Below are positions 33,180-42,182 of a stretch of DNA of 43,293 bases, piece after piece. The position numbers and the translations under genes are program-made. Below the pieces are notes generated by a model that ran no database searches, had not been told where the DNA came from, and saw only the letters and a program-made list of their open reading frames with translations. Location of the stretch: contig CAMQVH010000021.1 of NCBI GenBank assembly GCA_947038155.1, positions 1 to 43,293 of the forward strand, given 5' to 3'. The stretch is from an uncultured Bacteroides sp. Its GTDB lineage: Bacteria > Bacteroidota > Bacteroidia > Bacteroidales > Bacteroidaceae. How positions within the stretch are numbered: the first letter of the stretch is position 1; every line of letters starts with the position of its first letter.

Positions 33180-34667
33180 CTATTGTTCGTTTTTCAGTTC
33201 TGTTTCTTTACTTTGCTGCATCCGTTTGTCAATGTACGGTCCTGCGAAGCAGAGGGCAAAGGCCGTATATATGGGGATGGAGTTGGGATATTGCATCACG
33301 TCGTTGGCATAGGCTGCCAGATAGAATCCGGCAGCGGTACAGAGCCAGGCAGTAAGTAAGCCTCGCAGGCGTTTGTTCATGATCTTGAACATCAGTATCC
33401 ATCCGCACCATGCAAAAAGGACTCCGTGAACAGCCAGGTAGAGAACTAGACCGATGATTCCGGTTTCTACCCATACTGAGACTAACCAGGAATCCGGTGG
33501 ATAGGGCATACGTTCTTTGGGATAGAAACGGTCGCCTTTGGATAACCCTATCCCATATCCAAAAGGCTTGTGAATCATCAATTCTCTCATTTTCTTTCGA
33601 TTATCTACACGTAATTGATAGGAAGCGTCTTGGCTAGGACGAAATGCAGAACGCATCTTGCGGATATATTGATTGTCATCTCCTATATTGGTACATACAA
33701 AAAACAAGAATAACAAGGCAAGAACTGAAATACCTGTAATACATGCTTTGCGATTGCGTGAAAGAATAATGAAACTCCCTAAAGCACCGATAGGCAGAGC
33801 TATCGCAGCGCGTGTACCAGAAATTCCCATTCCATAAATGGCGGCAATAATGACAATTATAAAATAGATTTTCAGCCATACACCTTTTATATAAAAAAGT
33901 GAAATTCCAAAGAGTGAAACACCCATAGCCATGTGTACGCCGAAGTTCGCTGCATCACTGAAGAATGAGAAATAACGAATACCGGACCAAATAATATGAG
34001 TTCTTGCTCCTCCCAAAACGTATAGAAAGTACTGCTCACGTTCATTAAAACCATAGTTTTTTTGCCAATATCCTTTGGCTGCTGCCAAGAGGATAAAAAG
34101 AGACCATATAATTAGAAGCCACTGAATCCCCTTAATGTTACGGATTGCTAACGGTACGATGACAGCACATACAATAGGATATATGAGATAATGGGTGATG
34201 GAGATATTCCATGCTGCCTGAACATTGTTCGGATTAGCTATCTCTAATATGCAATAAACTCCCCATATCAGAAAAAGCATAAGCATACCATTACGACTTT
34301 CCGACCAGTCAATTTTTTCATGCATTCCGTACGCAAAAAGCAAAACAACTACAAACAATGTACACATTAATGTTGCTACTCCTAATGGTATGTCTGTCAC
34401 TGCATAAGCTGCTGCCAGCAGAAATTGGAGAGTGAAAAGTGTATAGAAACTTTGTTTTGAATATTTGATAATCAATAAGAAAATAGCTGTCATTAAAGGC
34501 AATGAACTAATCGTCAGAAAGAAAGGAAGGGAGGTACGAAAGAACATTTTGTATAATATATACAATCCTCCTGCCAATAGTAAATGTACCCATCCTTTAT
34601 TGGCAAAATAGCTACCGGCTACTGTTAGGTATTGACTGTATTTTCCTTTATCATTCGTCATCTTCAT
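33180..34667 (-). CDS. Wzy-type O-antigen/exopolysaccharide polymerase
   Basis: The 495-residue integral membrane protein has about 12 hydrophobic segments and a large periplasmic loop (about 330-400, RKMRSAFRPSQDASYQLRVDNRKKM) typical of the Wzy_C/RfaL superfamily. After it comes the conserved KPFGYGIGLSKGDRF with PPDSWLVSVWVETGIIGLVLYL, a signature shared with O-antigen polymerases and ligases. Wzy joins flipped repeat units at their reducing ends. Its start overlaps the stop of the co-polymerase gene by 17 nt. The matching flippase is at 17479-18954. Ligase (WaaL) function is the alternative. Confidence 0.85.
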   Translation of the reverse strand: MKMTNDKGKYSQYLTVAGSYFANKGWVHLLLAGGLYILYKMFFRTSLPFFLTISSLPLMTAIFLLIIKYSKQSFYTLFTLQFLLAAAYAVTDIPLGVATLMCTLFVVVLLFAYGMHEKIDWSESRNGMLMLFLIWGVYCILEIANPNNVQAAWNISITHYLIYPIVCAVIVPLAIRNIKGIQWLLIIWSLFILLAAAKGYWQKNYGFNEREQYFLYVLGGARTHIIWSGIRYFSFFSDAANFGVHMAMGVSLFGISLFYIKGVWLKIYFIIVIIAAIYGMGISGTRAAIALPIGALGSFIILSRNRKACITGISVLALLFLFFVCTNIGDDNQYIRKMRSAFRPSQDASYQLRVDNRKKMRELMIHKPFGYGIGLSKGDRFYPKERMPYPPDSWLVSVWVETGIIGLVLYLAVHGVLFAWCGWILMFKIMNKRLRGLLTAWLCTAAGFYLAAYANDVMQYPNSIPIYTAFALCFAGPYIDKRMQQSKETELKNEQ

Positions 34668-36879
34668 CTCCTGCTGTTGCCGGCTGCTTCTTTCTTTTTG
34701 TGAACGTAAATATACTTTCTGTCAATGCTAATTGTGACAGTCGGTATACTATTTTCCTCCAAAGTGTATATGGTGGAAGCATACCAGTGTAGTCTTCAAC
34801 CACATTGCGGGATGCGTGTGTCAAGTAAACATAAAGTGGAGTTTTACCTACTTGTTGACTTAGCTTTTCTGACAAAAGCTTATCGGTCTCTTTCCAACCA
34901 CGGTCAGCACGGGCTACGAGTATATTTAGATTAGCTTCTTGTAGTAATTCCAGCGATATGCTAGCTTCCCGCAGGTTGGGATATTCAACGATGAGAATAT
35001 CTTCTTCCTCTGATGTGTATAGATCGGTAATGCTTTTGGCCAGGTTGTATTCTCGTGAATCAATTCTGAAGTCTGACTTCCATGTTATTACTTTTGTTTT
35101 AAGTCCGATACTGTTCCAGTATTTTTTTAGGGCTTCGATCACATAACTTTTGCCTTCCCCGCCTTCTGTACTAATAAAATTGATAATGTAGGGCAATCCT
35201 TCTTTCTTTTGCTGACAGAAACGAAGGATACTATTGCTTAACTGTTTTGTAGCTATACTTTTTGATTCTTCAACATGATTGTGATACTCTAAAATAGAGT
35301 CTTTGGGAAAGGCGCCTAACATCGGAAGTCCAATCAAACGACGTGTACGAATAGAATCGCGTAGAGTACGGTCTAATAATTCAAGAATTAAGAAGAATCC
35401 CAAAATAAATAAGAAGGTACCGGCACACGCTGCCATTACCATTTTTTTCAAAGGAGTGGGCATGGCACTGATCGGATATGCCGGAGCATTCAACACTTTT
35501 AATGCAGCGGAGGTCATTTCCAAATTTTTTCTACGCATGAGGGCATCATTGTAGCTTTTCAATACAGACAAGTAATTTTGCTCTATAAAAGTTATGTTAC
35601 GCTCTTGACGTTTGATAGTGGAACCTACTGGTGCAAACTGTCTGTATTTCTCGTTGAGGTCTATACGGCTTTGCTGTATAATTTGTAAGTCTGATTTGGC
35701 TTTTTCGTATTGCATGGTTACTTCAAGCCACTGTTCTATGATGTTCTCTTTAGCTATTCCTTCTTTGGTATATTTGTTCTCTACATATTTATTTGAAAGC
35801 TCGGAAAGCTCCTTGCGCGTTTGATTTAAGCGATTCTTATATTCCTGTAATGAGGCTTCTTGATTCTGATGATCACTTGAAATCGTTTCCATTTCTGAGA
35901 TTTTTCCTGTAAGCGAAGCGGCTTCATTTAGTTTATCCAAGAACTGAAGATTGTTGATTACATGTTTGGCATTGCTGCCCATTTGCTTTTCCAGTTCGTT
36001 TAACATTGCTTTGGCGCTATTGTATGCAATCAGTACGTTTTGTTCACGTAACTCAAACTCTTTGTTGATGGCAGCGATTTCTTTGGTCTCATCGTAATAA
36101 TTAATAACACGTTTTTCTACGTTATATTGCGTTAGTGAGTCTTCTTTAAGCCGAAGTTCCTTTCCGATGCGTTGAAGTTCGCTTTTAAAATATTCGATAA
36201 CTTTATCTGTTTCACCATAGCGGATTGCACTGTATTCGTTTACAAATTCTTTGGTCAGGATGTCGATGGTATTATAGGCGATACCCGGATCACTTGCCGT
36301 ATAACTTATTTCAATCAGATCGCTGGCACCTTTACGCGCTACTCTGATTGCTCTGAGATCATTATAAGAGTAATAGGGCAAATTATAATAGAATACTCCA
36401 TAGAGATAGTTTGCTTGAGTCGGTCTCAAGTAATTGAAAAAGTTGGCTACCGTTTTATCTTCGCTGTTTTTATCTATTAATGACAGTATTTCTTTCCCGT
36501 TCGGACTATTCTTTAGGTGTTCATATATTCTGTTGTAATTGCTGGCTTTGATGAATTCATTGTCTTCTTTTGGATTACCTTTGATCAGACTTCGGGCATA
36601 TAATCGCATAGATACCCGTTTGAGTGTACTTTCAGCCTTGATAATGTTCATTAGGTTATCCATAGCGTTCTGAGTTGTCGCCCAATCCACTTTGTTATTT
36701 CCACCTTCTAGATTGTAGCCGGAAGCAGCGCCAGTGTAGAGGGTTGCCTCTACGTTATATGTTTTGCCTATCATGCGTTTTCCAAAATAGTAAACAGCAA
36801 ATGTTATAATGGCTGTTCCAATTAGTAACCACCAACGGATACGATATAGGAATCTGCTGATATAAAGGATGTATTCCAT
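34651..36879 (-). CDS. Wzc-like polysaccharide co-polymerase with degenerate tyrosine-kinase domain
   Basis: The 742-residue protein has Wzz-type topology: a first membrane segment (about 18-36, WWLLIGTAIITFAVYYFG), a large periplasmic coiled-coil region (about 40-465, with PTPLKKMVMAACAGTFLFILGF near the second segment at 478-500) and a cytoplasmic P-loop domain. The Walker A STEGGEGKS has its Lys at codon 577. The Walker A' Asp pattern is seen only as TWKSDFRIDS, the Walker B has Glu-632 instead of Asp (ILIVEYP), and there is no C-terminal tyrosine cluster (the tail is TFTKRKKQPATAGDEDDE). The protein sets chain length and links export to the outer membrane. Autophosphorylation typical of BY-kinases may be lost. 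Confidence 0.88.
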   Translation of the reverse strand: MEYILYISRFLYRIRWWLLIGTAIITFAVYYFGKRMIGKTYNVEATLYTGAASGYNLEGGNNKVDWATTQNAMDNLMNIIKAESTLKRVSMRLYARSLIKGNPKEDNEFIKASNYNRIYEHLKNSPNGKEILSLIDKNSEDKTVANFFNYLRPTQANYLYGVFYYNLPYYSYNDLRAIRVARKGASDLIEISYTASDPGIAYNTIDILTKEFVNEYSAIRYGETDKVIEYFKSELQRIGKELRLKEDSLTQYNVEKRVINYYDETKEIAAINKEFELREQNVLIAYNSAKAMLNELEKQMGSNAKHVINNLQFLDKLNEAASLTGKISEMETISSDHQNQEASLQEYKNRLNQTRKELSELSNKYVENKYTKEGIAKENIIEQWLEVTMQYEKAKSDLQIIQQSRIDLNEKYRQFAPVGSTIKRQERNITFIEQNYLSVLKSYNDALMRRKNLEMTSAALKVLNAPAYPISAMPTPLKKMVMAACAGTFLFILGFFLILELLDRTLRDSIRTRRLIGLPMLGAFPKDSILEYHNHVEESKSIATKQLSNSILRFCQQKKEGLPYIINFISTEGGEGKSYVIEALKKYWNSIGLKTKVITWKSDFRIDSREYNLAKSITDLYTSEEEDILIVEYPNLREASISLELLQEANLNILVARADRGWKETDKLLSEKLSQQVGKTPLYVYLTHASRNVVEDYTGMLPPYTLWRKIVYRLSQLALTESIFTFTKRKKQPATAGDEDDE

Positions 36880-36889
36880 AAATGTATGT

Positions 36890-37639
36890 TTATTTGTTTC
36901 TTAAAATGGGAGTGTGGGTGACTAACTCAAGTATCATTAAACTCTTGCTTAACTCGAATTTGCTGTTTTCGAATTTCTCTTGTGCGTCAGATTGGCGAGA
37001 TTTTTCAGAGGATAAAGTTCCCGAATCAATAGCTCCATTCGAGAAATCCTTTTCAGCTATACTATATTGTACATTAGCAAGCATGAGGGCTTCGGCATTA
37101 AGTTTAAGAATGTTTAATTGGGAGGTCGCAGTTGCGTATAGAAGGATAATTTCCTTTTTCATTTCCTCAAACTTAACTTCTCTTTCAAGTTGGGCGGTAC
37201 GTACATTCAGTTTTTGGCGTTTTACCCGCGCTGTCAAGTCAAAGAGACCGTCCAAAGGAATGTTGACTCCTGCACCTACTGTATATCCGTTCTGTGCCTG
37301 TGTTGCATAGGTCAGGTAAGGTGCAATTGCTACATCTGTATAAGTAGACTCGTTACCGAACATACCATACTGGTAGCTGCCCCGTAAACTGAAAAAGCCT
37401 AAGAAGGCACGCTTCTCTTTTGCCAGAAGCTTCCGTTCAATTTGTTCTTTTACTGTAGCTAATTCATAGGTCGGAGCGCTTTTTGCGTTCTCGAAAAGAA
37501 GATCCAGCGGTGGAAGTGTAATGCTGGAATAATCACTTGGTTGTAGTTTTGAGTAATCGCTTACCTCTTGCGCAGTTACGCTTCCAGTGGAGGCAAACAA
37601 AAATAGTAATCCTCTGAAGAGGTATCTGATTTGTTTCAT
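36890..37639 (-). CDS. Half-size TolC-family outer-membrane protein
   Basis: The 249-residue protein has a signal peptide (about 1-23, LFRGLLFLFASTGSVTAQ) and one TolC-type repeat: helix LLFENAKSAPTYELATVKEQ with ERKLLAKEKRAF, beta-strands SLRGSYQYGMF and NGYTVGAGVNIPLDGLFDL, then a long helix TARVKRQKLNVRTAQLEREVKF. TolC proteins usually have two such repeats in 420-480 residues, so this is half of one. It heads the operon, 10 nt before the co-polymerase gene. An outer-membrane conduit role for the polysaccharide is plausible since no Wza gene is nearby. It could also be an assembly or periplasmic adaptor protein. Confidence 0.78.
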   Translation of the reverse strand: MKQIRYLFRGLLFLFASTGSVTAQEVSDYSKLQPSDYSSITLPPLDLLFENAKSAPTYELATVKEQIERKLLAKEKRAFLGFFSLRGSYQYGMFGNESTYTDVAIAPYLTYATQAQNGYTVGAGVNIPLDGLFDLTARVKRQKLNVRTAQLEREVKFEEMKKEIILLYATATSQLNILKLNAEALMLANVQYSIAEKDFSNGAIDSGTLSSEKSRQSDAQEKFENSKFELSKSLMILELVTHTPILRNK

Positions 37640-37680
37640 AAATTAACCCTATTATCTGCTTTTGCTGTGTTATAGCAACG

Positions 37681-37688
37681 CAAATATA
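37681..37688 (-). promoter_or_regulatory. -7 box of the right polysaccharide operon
   Basis: TATATTTG on the minus strand fits TAnnTTTG. The predicted start is near 37674, about 35 nt before the TolC-like ATG. The expected -33 position has CATC rather than TTTG. Confidence 0.55.
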
Positions 37689-37764
37689 AGGATTAATTTT
37701 ATTTAATGATGTTCTTATGGAAGCATTTTATCATCTTTCTTGTTAATTATGAGCAAATACTTGT

Positions 37765-39021
37765 TTAGAATGCCTCCGTCATGTTGAAATAGAATAAATT
37801 CTGCTTGTTCACCATGTCTCTGCCGAAGTCAAGACGGACGTTCATACGGGGCTGAACTTCAATGCGTAAACCGAGTCCCAGATTAGGAAGTACACCTTCG
37901 ATTTTGCCCGGAGTAGGGCCCATGAAGCCGCATCCTCCCCATGCTACGTAGCCTACATGATTCAGCATCTTCTTCACCCAATTGCTTTTGTCCGTATTTA
38001 TCATCTGACGGTATTCTGCCATCATCACGTGGGATGACTTGTCGCGAAACTGTCCCATATAATAACCACGAAGGTCGAAAGGAGTGCCGCTGAGTGCGTA
38101 TTTAGTCAATGGAACATTGCCGAATACATTCTTTGTTTGCACTGTCCAAGCCAATACTTTACGTTTGCCTAGGGTCTTGTATTGGCGGTAGTCTATTTCC
38201 AAACGGTAGAAATTATTATCGCTTCCGAAGGCTTTGTTGTACATCATCCCACGAAAGTCCAGATACGTTCCCCGATAAGCATTGGCGGGAACGTCACGGG
38301 TGTCGTACGTCAGCAGGAAACCGACTCCGGAACTGAGGTTAGAGTAGCCGTGATCCGTACCGCCGGCAGCAATATACGATGGTTGCTCTATCATTCCTGC
38401 GGCAGGTTTAGTGATCTTGTCATAATTGAAGTCGATCTGCGGGCCGGCAAAGAAGTTGCTTTTCCCCAGACGGAATAAAAACCACGGATTCACCTGCACA
38501 CCGCTATAACGGTATTCGCTGGTGTCTTCGCCACGCGGATAGTCCTTGTTGGTGCTGTATCCGATGCCGTAGAAATTTTCCAGTGTATTCTTATATGCAA
38601 AGACTCCGAAGATGCGGAATCGGTCGCCTTTGAAGAAAAGCTGCGGTTTGGTGAACAGGTTCAGTCCTCCTTCGAACATCAGGGCGATGGCCATCGGCAC
38701 CACCGAACGTTGTTGGGTAGTATCACTCGGATTCATCCGAAACGTCATCAATGCACTACCGCCGATCAGTAATCCGAAGTCAGGAGTATAGCTGGGGCCA
38801 CCTAATATATTATAATGTAGATTACGTTTGGCTACACGCTGGCGTCGCAATTCTTTTTTGGAAAGGGTGGGGGTGGAATCTGTCGGGGCTACCCCGACTT
38901 CGTCAACAGAAGTTGTAGTCGTTTGCAGTTCATCGCTTTTTACTGCCGTGTCAGCCGTTTGAGCTAACAAAATATTGATGAATAGAAACATCATCAATAC
39001 ACCTATTATATATCTTTTCAT
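37765..39021 (-). CDS. BamA/TamA-like outer-membrane beta-barrel protein
   Basis: With the ATG at 39021 the product has 418 residues. The alternative ATG at 39045 adds 8 residues before the signal peptide KRYIIGVLMMFLFINILLAQ and overlaps a likely -7 box (TTCCTTTG, 39049-39042). After a Thr/Ser-rich linker a surface-antigen D15-type barrel begins with YNILGGPSYTPDFGLLIGGSA. It continues with GVGFLLTYDTRDVPANAYRG, AWTVQTKNVFGNVPLTKYAL, PFDLRGYYMGQFRDKS (the conserved L6-type RGY) and ends FYFNMTEAF. There are no POTRA repeats, so it is unlikely to be a general barrel-assembly factor. It may export or insert a specific substrate. Confidence 0.82.
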   Translation of the reverse strand: MKRYIIGVLMMFLFINILLAQTADTAVKSDELQTTTTSVDEVGVAPTDSTPTLSKKELRRQRVAKRNLHYNILGGPSYTPDFGLLIGGSALMTFRMNPSDTTQQRSVVPMAIALMFEGGLNLFTKPQLFFKGDRFRIFGVFAYKNTLENFYGIGYSTNKDYPRGEDTSEYRYSGVQVNPWFLFRLGKSNFFAGPQIDFNYDKITKPAAGMIEQPSYIAAGGTDHGYSNLSSGVGFLLTYDTRDVPANAYRGTYLDFRGMMYNKAFGSDNNFYRLEIDYRQYKTLGKRKVLAWTVQTKNVFGNVPLTKYALSGTPFDLRGYYMGQFRDKSSHVMMAEYRQMINTDKSNWVKKMLNHVGYVAWGGCGFMGPTPGKIEGVLPNLGLGLRIEVQPRMNVRLDFGRDMVNKQNLFYFNMTEAF

Positions 39022-39107
39022 ATTCTTTCTTGAAATCCGCTGCAAAGGAAACTATTTTATTTCGATTAGTTTTCATTCTCATAGATAATAAATCTAAAAA
39101 AGAATCG

Positions 39108-39115
39108 TATTTTTG
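39108..39115 (+). promoter_or_regulatory. -7 box of the C1 peptidase promoter
   Basis: TATTTTTG fits TAnnTTTG, 80 nt before the ATG. The long leader has no evident structure. Confidence 0.45.
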
Positions 39116-39195
39116 CCAATTAATAATATGTAAAACGAAATTGCCAACGGATTACTATTAGCATACAGGCAAAGTTAATTTATAAACGATCTATA

Positions 39196-40596
39196 ATGAA
39201 TAAACGAATTTTATCAGTTTTTGTTTGCTGTGCCCTTTACTATTCTGCACAGGCACAGGACGCGAAAGGCGGCATCAGCACTGACATGATGCAGCAAATC
39301 AAACAGAGTTATCAAGGTACTTCTACCGACAAGGCTATCCGGAACGCCATCAGCAACAACGACATCCGCAAGCTTGCCCTGAACCAGGACAACATGAAGG
39401 GGATGGATACACATTTTTCTGTCAAAGTGAACTCCAAGGGGATCACCGACCAGAAATCGTCCGGACGCTGCTGGCTCTTCACCGGTCTGAACGTAATGCG
39501 TGCCAAAGCCATCGATAAATACAATCTGGGGTCTTTCGAATTCTCGCAAACCTATCCTTTCTTTTTCGACCAGCTGGAAAAGGCCAACCTTTTCCTCCAA
39601 GGAGTCATCGATACCAGCGACAAGCCTATGAACGATAAAATGGTGGAATGGCTGTTCCGCAATCCGTTGAGCGACGGCGGCACATTCACCGGAGTAGCGG
39701 ACATCGTAAGCAAATACGGTCTCGTCCCCAAAGACGTGATGCCCGAAACGAACAGCAGCGAAAACACAGCCCGCATGGCGAGTCTGATCGCTCTGAAACT
39801 TCGCGAACAGGGTTTGCAGCTCCGTGACATGGCCTCGAAAAAAGCCAAACCTACCGCTATAGAGAACGCTAAAGTGGAAATGTTGAGCACCATTTACCGT
39901 ATGCTTGTCCTGAACTTGGGCGTACCTCCCACAGAATTTACCTGGACGCAATATAACGCCAAAGGCGAGCCTGTAGAAACCGCCACCTACACCCCGCTTT
40001 CTTTCCTGAAGAAATACGGTGACGAAAAGCTGATTGACAACTACGTCATGCTCATGAACGATCCCAGCCGCGAATACTACAAATGTTATGAAATAGACTA
40101 CGACCGCCACCGCTACGACGGTAAGAACTGGACATACGTCAACCTCCCGATCGAGGACATCAAGGAGATGGCCATCGCCTCTCTGAAAGACAGCACCATG
40201 ATGTATTACTCCTGCGACGTCGGCAAGTTCCTGAACTCTGACCGTGGTCTGCTCGACGTCAAAAACTATGATTACGACTCATTGATGGGCACCACCTTCG
40301 GCATGGACAAGAAGCAGCGTATTCAAAGCTTTGCCAGCAGCTCCAGTCACGCCATGACCCTCATGGCAGTCGATCTGGACAAAAACGGAAAACCGACCAA
40401 ATGGATGGTTGAAAATAGTTGGGGTGCCGGAGCCGGCTATCAGGGACATCTCATCATGACCGACGAATGGTTCAACGAATATACCTTCCGTCTTGTTGTG
40501 GAAACGAAATACGTGACCCCGAAAGCACTCGAAGTCTTGAAACAAAAAACGATCCGCCTGCCGGCATGGGATCCAATGTTTGCCGGCGAAGAATAA
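39196..40596 (+). CDS. Secreted C1-family aminopeptidase, bleomycin-hydrolase-like
   Basis: A 466-residue papain-fold protein with a signal peptide (1-20, ILSVFVCCALYYSAQAQ). The catalytic triad is visible: Cys-92 in QKSSGRCWLFTGLN, His-385 in SSSHAMTLMAVD and Asn-407 in VENSWGAG. The FTGLNVMRAK stretch and the C-terminal extension after WGAG are those of PepC/bleomycin hydrolase rather than of papain itself. Members form hexameric barrels that trim peptides from the N-terminus. Classical PepC is cytoplasmic; the signal peptide here points to the periplasm or cell surface. It is transcribed alone and ends at a strong terminator. Confidence 0.92.
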   Translation: MNKRILSVFVCCALYYSAQAQDAKGGISTDMMQQIKQSYQGTSTDKAIRNAISNNDIRKLALNQDNMKGMDTHFSVKVNSKGITDQKSSGRCWLFTGLNVMRAKAIDKYNLGSFEFSQTYPFFFDQLEKANLFLQGVIDTSDKPMNDKMVEWLFRNPLSDGGTFTGVADIVSKYGLVPKDVMPETNSSENTARMASLIALKLREQGLQLRDMASKKAKPTAIENAKVEMLSTIYRMLVLNLGVPPTEFTWTQYNAKGEPVETATYTPLSFLKKYGDEKLIDNYVMLMNDPSREYYKCYEIDYDRHRYDGKNWTYVNLPIEDIKEMAIASLKDSTMMYYSCDVGKFLNSDRGLLDVKNYDYDSLMGTTFGMDKKQRIQSFASSSSHAMTLMAVDLDKNGKPTKWMVENSWGAGAGYQGHLIMTDEWFNEYTFRLVVETKYVTPKALEVLKQKTIRLPAWDPMFAGEE

Positions 40597-40676
40597 CCAA
40601 CCGACAAACACGCTGCATAGACTTGTACGCTGCAAGGTCTTCCGGCCTACTTTATTAAAGAACGTGTGCGAACACA

Positions 40677-40717
40677 AAAGGAATTACGGATATTTTTCCG
40701 TAATTCCTTTCTTTTTT
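40677..40717 (+). terminator. Intrinsic terminator after the C1 peptidase
   Basis: AAAGGAATTACGGA (40677-40690) pairs exactly with 40697-40710 around a 6-nt loop, giving a 14-bp stem followed by CTTTTTT. Confidence 0.85.
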
Positions 40718-40742
40718 CCTCCCGAATCACATTATTATTTAT

Positions 40743-40750
40743 TACTTTTG
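40743..40750 (+). promoter_or_regulatory. -7 box of the nqr operon
   Basis: TACTTTTG fits TAnnTTTG, 34 nt before the nqrA ATG. It lies just after the upstream terminator, so the nqr genes are an independent unit. Confidence 0.6.
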
Positions 40751-40784
40751 CGGCAAATTTTATGAAACCATTATTTTATATAGC

Positions 40785-42134
40785 ATGGCAAATGTAATAA
40801 AGTTACGTAAAGGCCTTGACATAAACCTGAAAGGTAAAGCTGCTGAGACGTACACAACAGTGAAAGAGCCGGGATTTTACGCACTCGTACCCGATGATTT
40901 TCCTGGAGTGACACCGAAAGTGGTTGTGAAAGAGCAGGAATATGTGATGGCCGGTGGACCCTTGTTTATCGACAAGTATCATCCTGAAGTGAAATTTGTT
41001 TCGCCCGTGAGTGGCGTAGTGACGAGCGTTGAACGTGGTGCTCGCCGTAAGGTATTGAACATCGTAGTGGAAGCTGCCGCAGAGCAGGACTACGAAGAAT
41101 TTGGTAAGAAGAACGTATCCTCGATGGATGCAGATGCTGTGAAGTCCGCGCTTCTTGAAGCAGGTCTGTTTGCGTTTATCAAGCAACGTCCGTATGACAT
41201 CATTGCAGACCCGACGGTAACACCGAAGGGCATCTTCGTTTCCGCATTCGATACCAATCCGCTGGCTCCCGACTTCGAATTTGCTCTGAAAGGCGAAGAA
41301 GCAAACTTCCAGACTGGTCTTGATGCCCTCGCCAAAATGGCAAAAACTTACCTGAGCATCAGCGTGAAACAGAAAGCCGCTGCACTGACACAGGCTAAGA
41401 ACGTTACAATCACCGCTTTCGACGGACCGAACCCTGCCGGTAACGTAGGCGTTCAGATCAACCACCTCGACCCCGTTTCAAAGGGCGAAACTGTGTGGAC
41501 AATCGATCCGCAAGCCGTTATTTTCATCGGTCGCCTCTTCAATACAGGCCGTGTGAATTTCACCCGCACAGTAGCCGTGACAGGTTCCGAAGCGTTGAAA
41601 CCTGCTTACTGCAAACTTCAGGTAGGTGCATTGCTGACCAACGTATTTGCCGGAAACGTAACAACTGACAAAGATTTGCGCTATATCAGCGGTAACGTGC
41701 TGAGTGGCAAACAAGTTTCTCCTAACGGATTCTTGGGCGCTTTCCACAGCCAGCTGACTGTAATCCCCGAAGGTGATGACGTTCACGAAATGTTCGGATG
41801 GATCATGCCGCGCTTCAACCAGTTCAGTGCCAACCACTCATATTTCAGCTGGTTGATGGGCAAAAAGGAATATACGCTGGATGCACGTATCAAAGGCGGC
41901 GAACGCCACATGATCATGTCCGGCGAATATGACAAGGTATTCCCGATGGACATCATGCCCGAATATCTGATTAAAGCGATCATCGCCGGTGATATCGACC
42001 GCATGGAAGCGCTGGGTATTTACGAAGTGGCTCCCGAAGACTTCGCACTCTGCGAATTCGTCTGCTCTTCGAAGATGGAACTCCAACGCATTGTCCGTGT
42101 CGGACTCGACATGCTCCGTGCTGAAATGGCATAA
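40785..42134 (+). CDS. nqrA: Na+-translocating NADH:quinone oxidoreductase subunit A
   Basis: The 449-residue protein matches NqrA length (about 446) and has no membrane segments. It starts IKLRKGLDINLKGKA, continues with the lipoyl/biotinyl-like VKEQEYVMAGGPLFIDK and SPVSGVVTSVERGARRKVL, then PYDIIADPTVTPKGIFVSAF and GLDALAKMAKTY. NqrA is the cytoplasmic subunit that takes part in quinone reduction. In Bacteroides the Nqr complex is the main NADH-linked ion pump. nqrB begins 48 nt later in the same direction. The N-terminus places the start without doubt. Confidence 0.96.
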   Translation: MANVIKLRKGLDINLKGKAAETYTTVKEPGFYALVPDDFPGVTPKVVVKEQEYVMAGGPLFIDKYHPEVKFVSPVSGVVTSVERGARRKVLNIVVEAAAEQDYEEFGKKNVSSMDADAVKSALLEAGLFAFIKQRPYDIIADPTVTPKGIFVSAFDTNPLAPDFEFALKGEEANFQTGLDALAKMAKTYLSISVKQKAAALTQAKNVTITAFDGPNPAGNVGVQINHLDPVSKGETVWTIDPQAVIFIGRLFNTGRVNFTRTVAVTGSEALKPAYCKLQVGALLTNVFAGNVTTDKDLRYISGNVLSGKQVSPNGFLGAFHSQLTVIPEGDDVHEMFGWIMPRFNQFSANHSYFSWLMGKKEYTLDARIKGGERHMIMSGEYDKVFPMDIMPEYLIKAIIAGDIDRMEALGIYEVAPEDFALCEFVCSSKMELQRIVRVGLDMLRAEMA

Positions 42135-42182
42135 TCCGCATGGCAAATTGTAAATTGTAAATCGTAAAATAGTAATATATTA

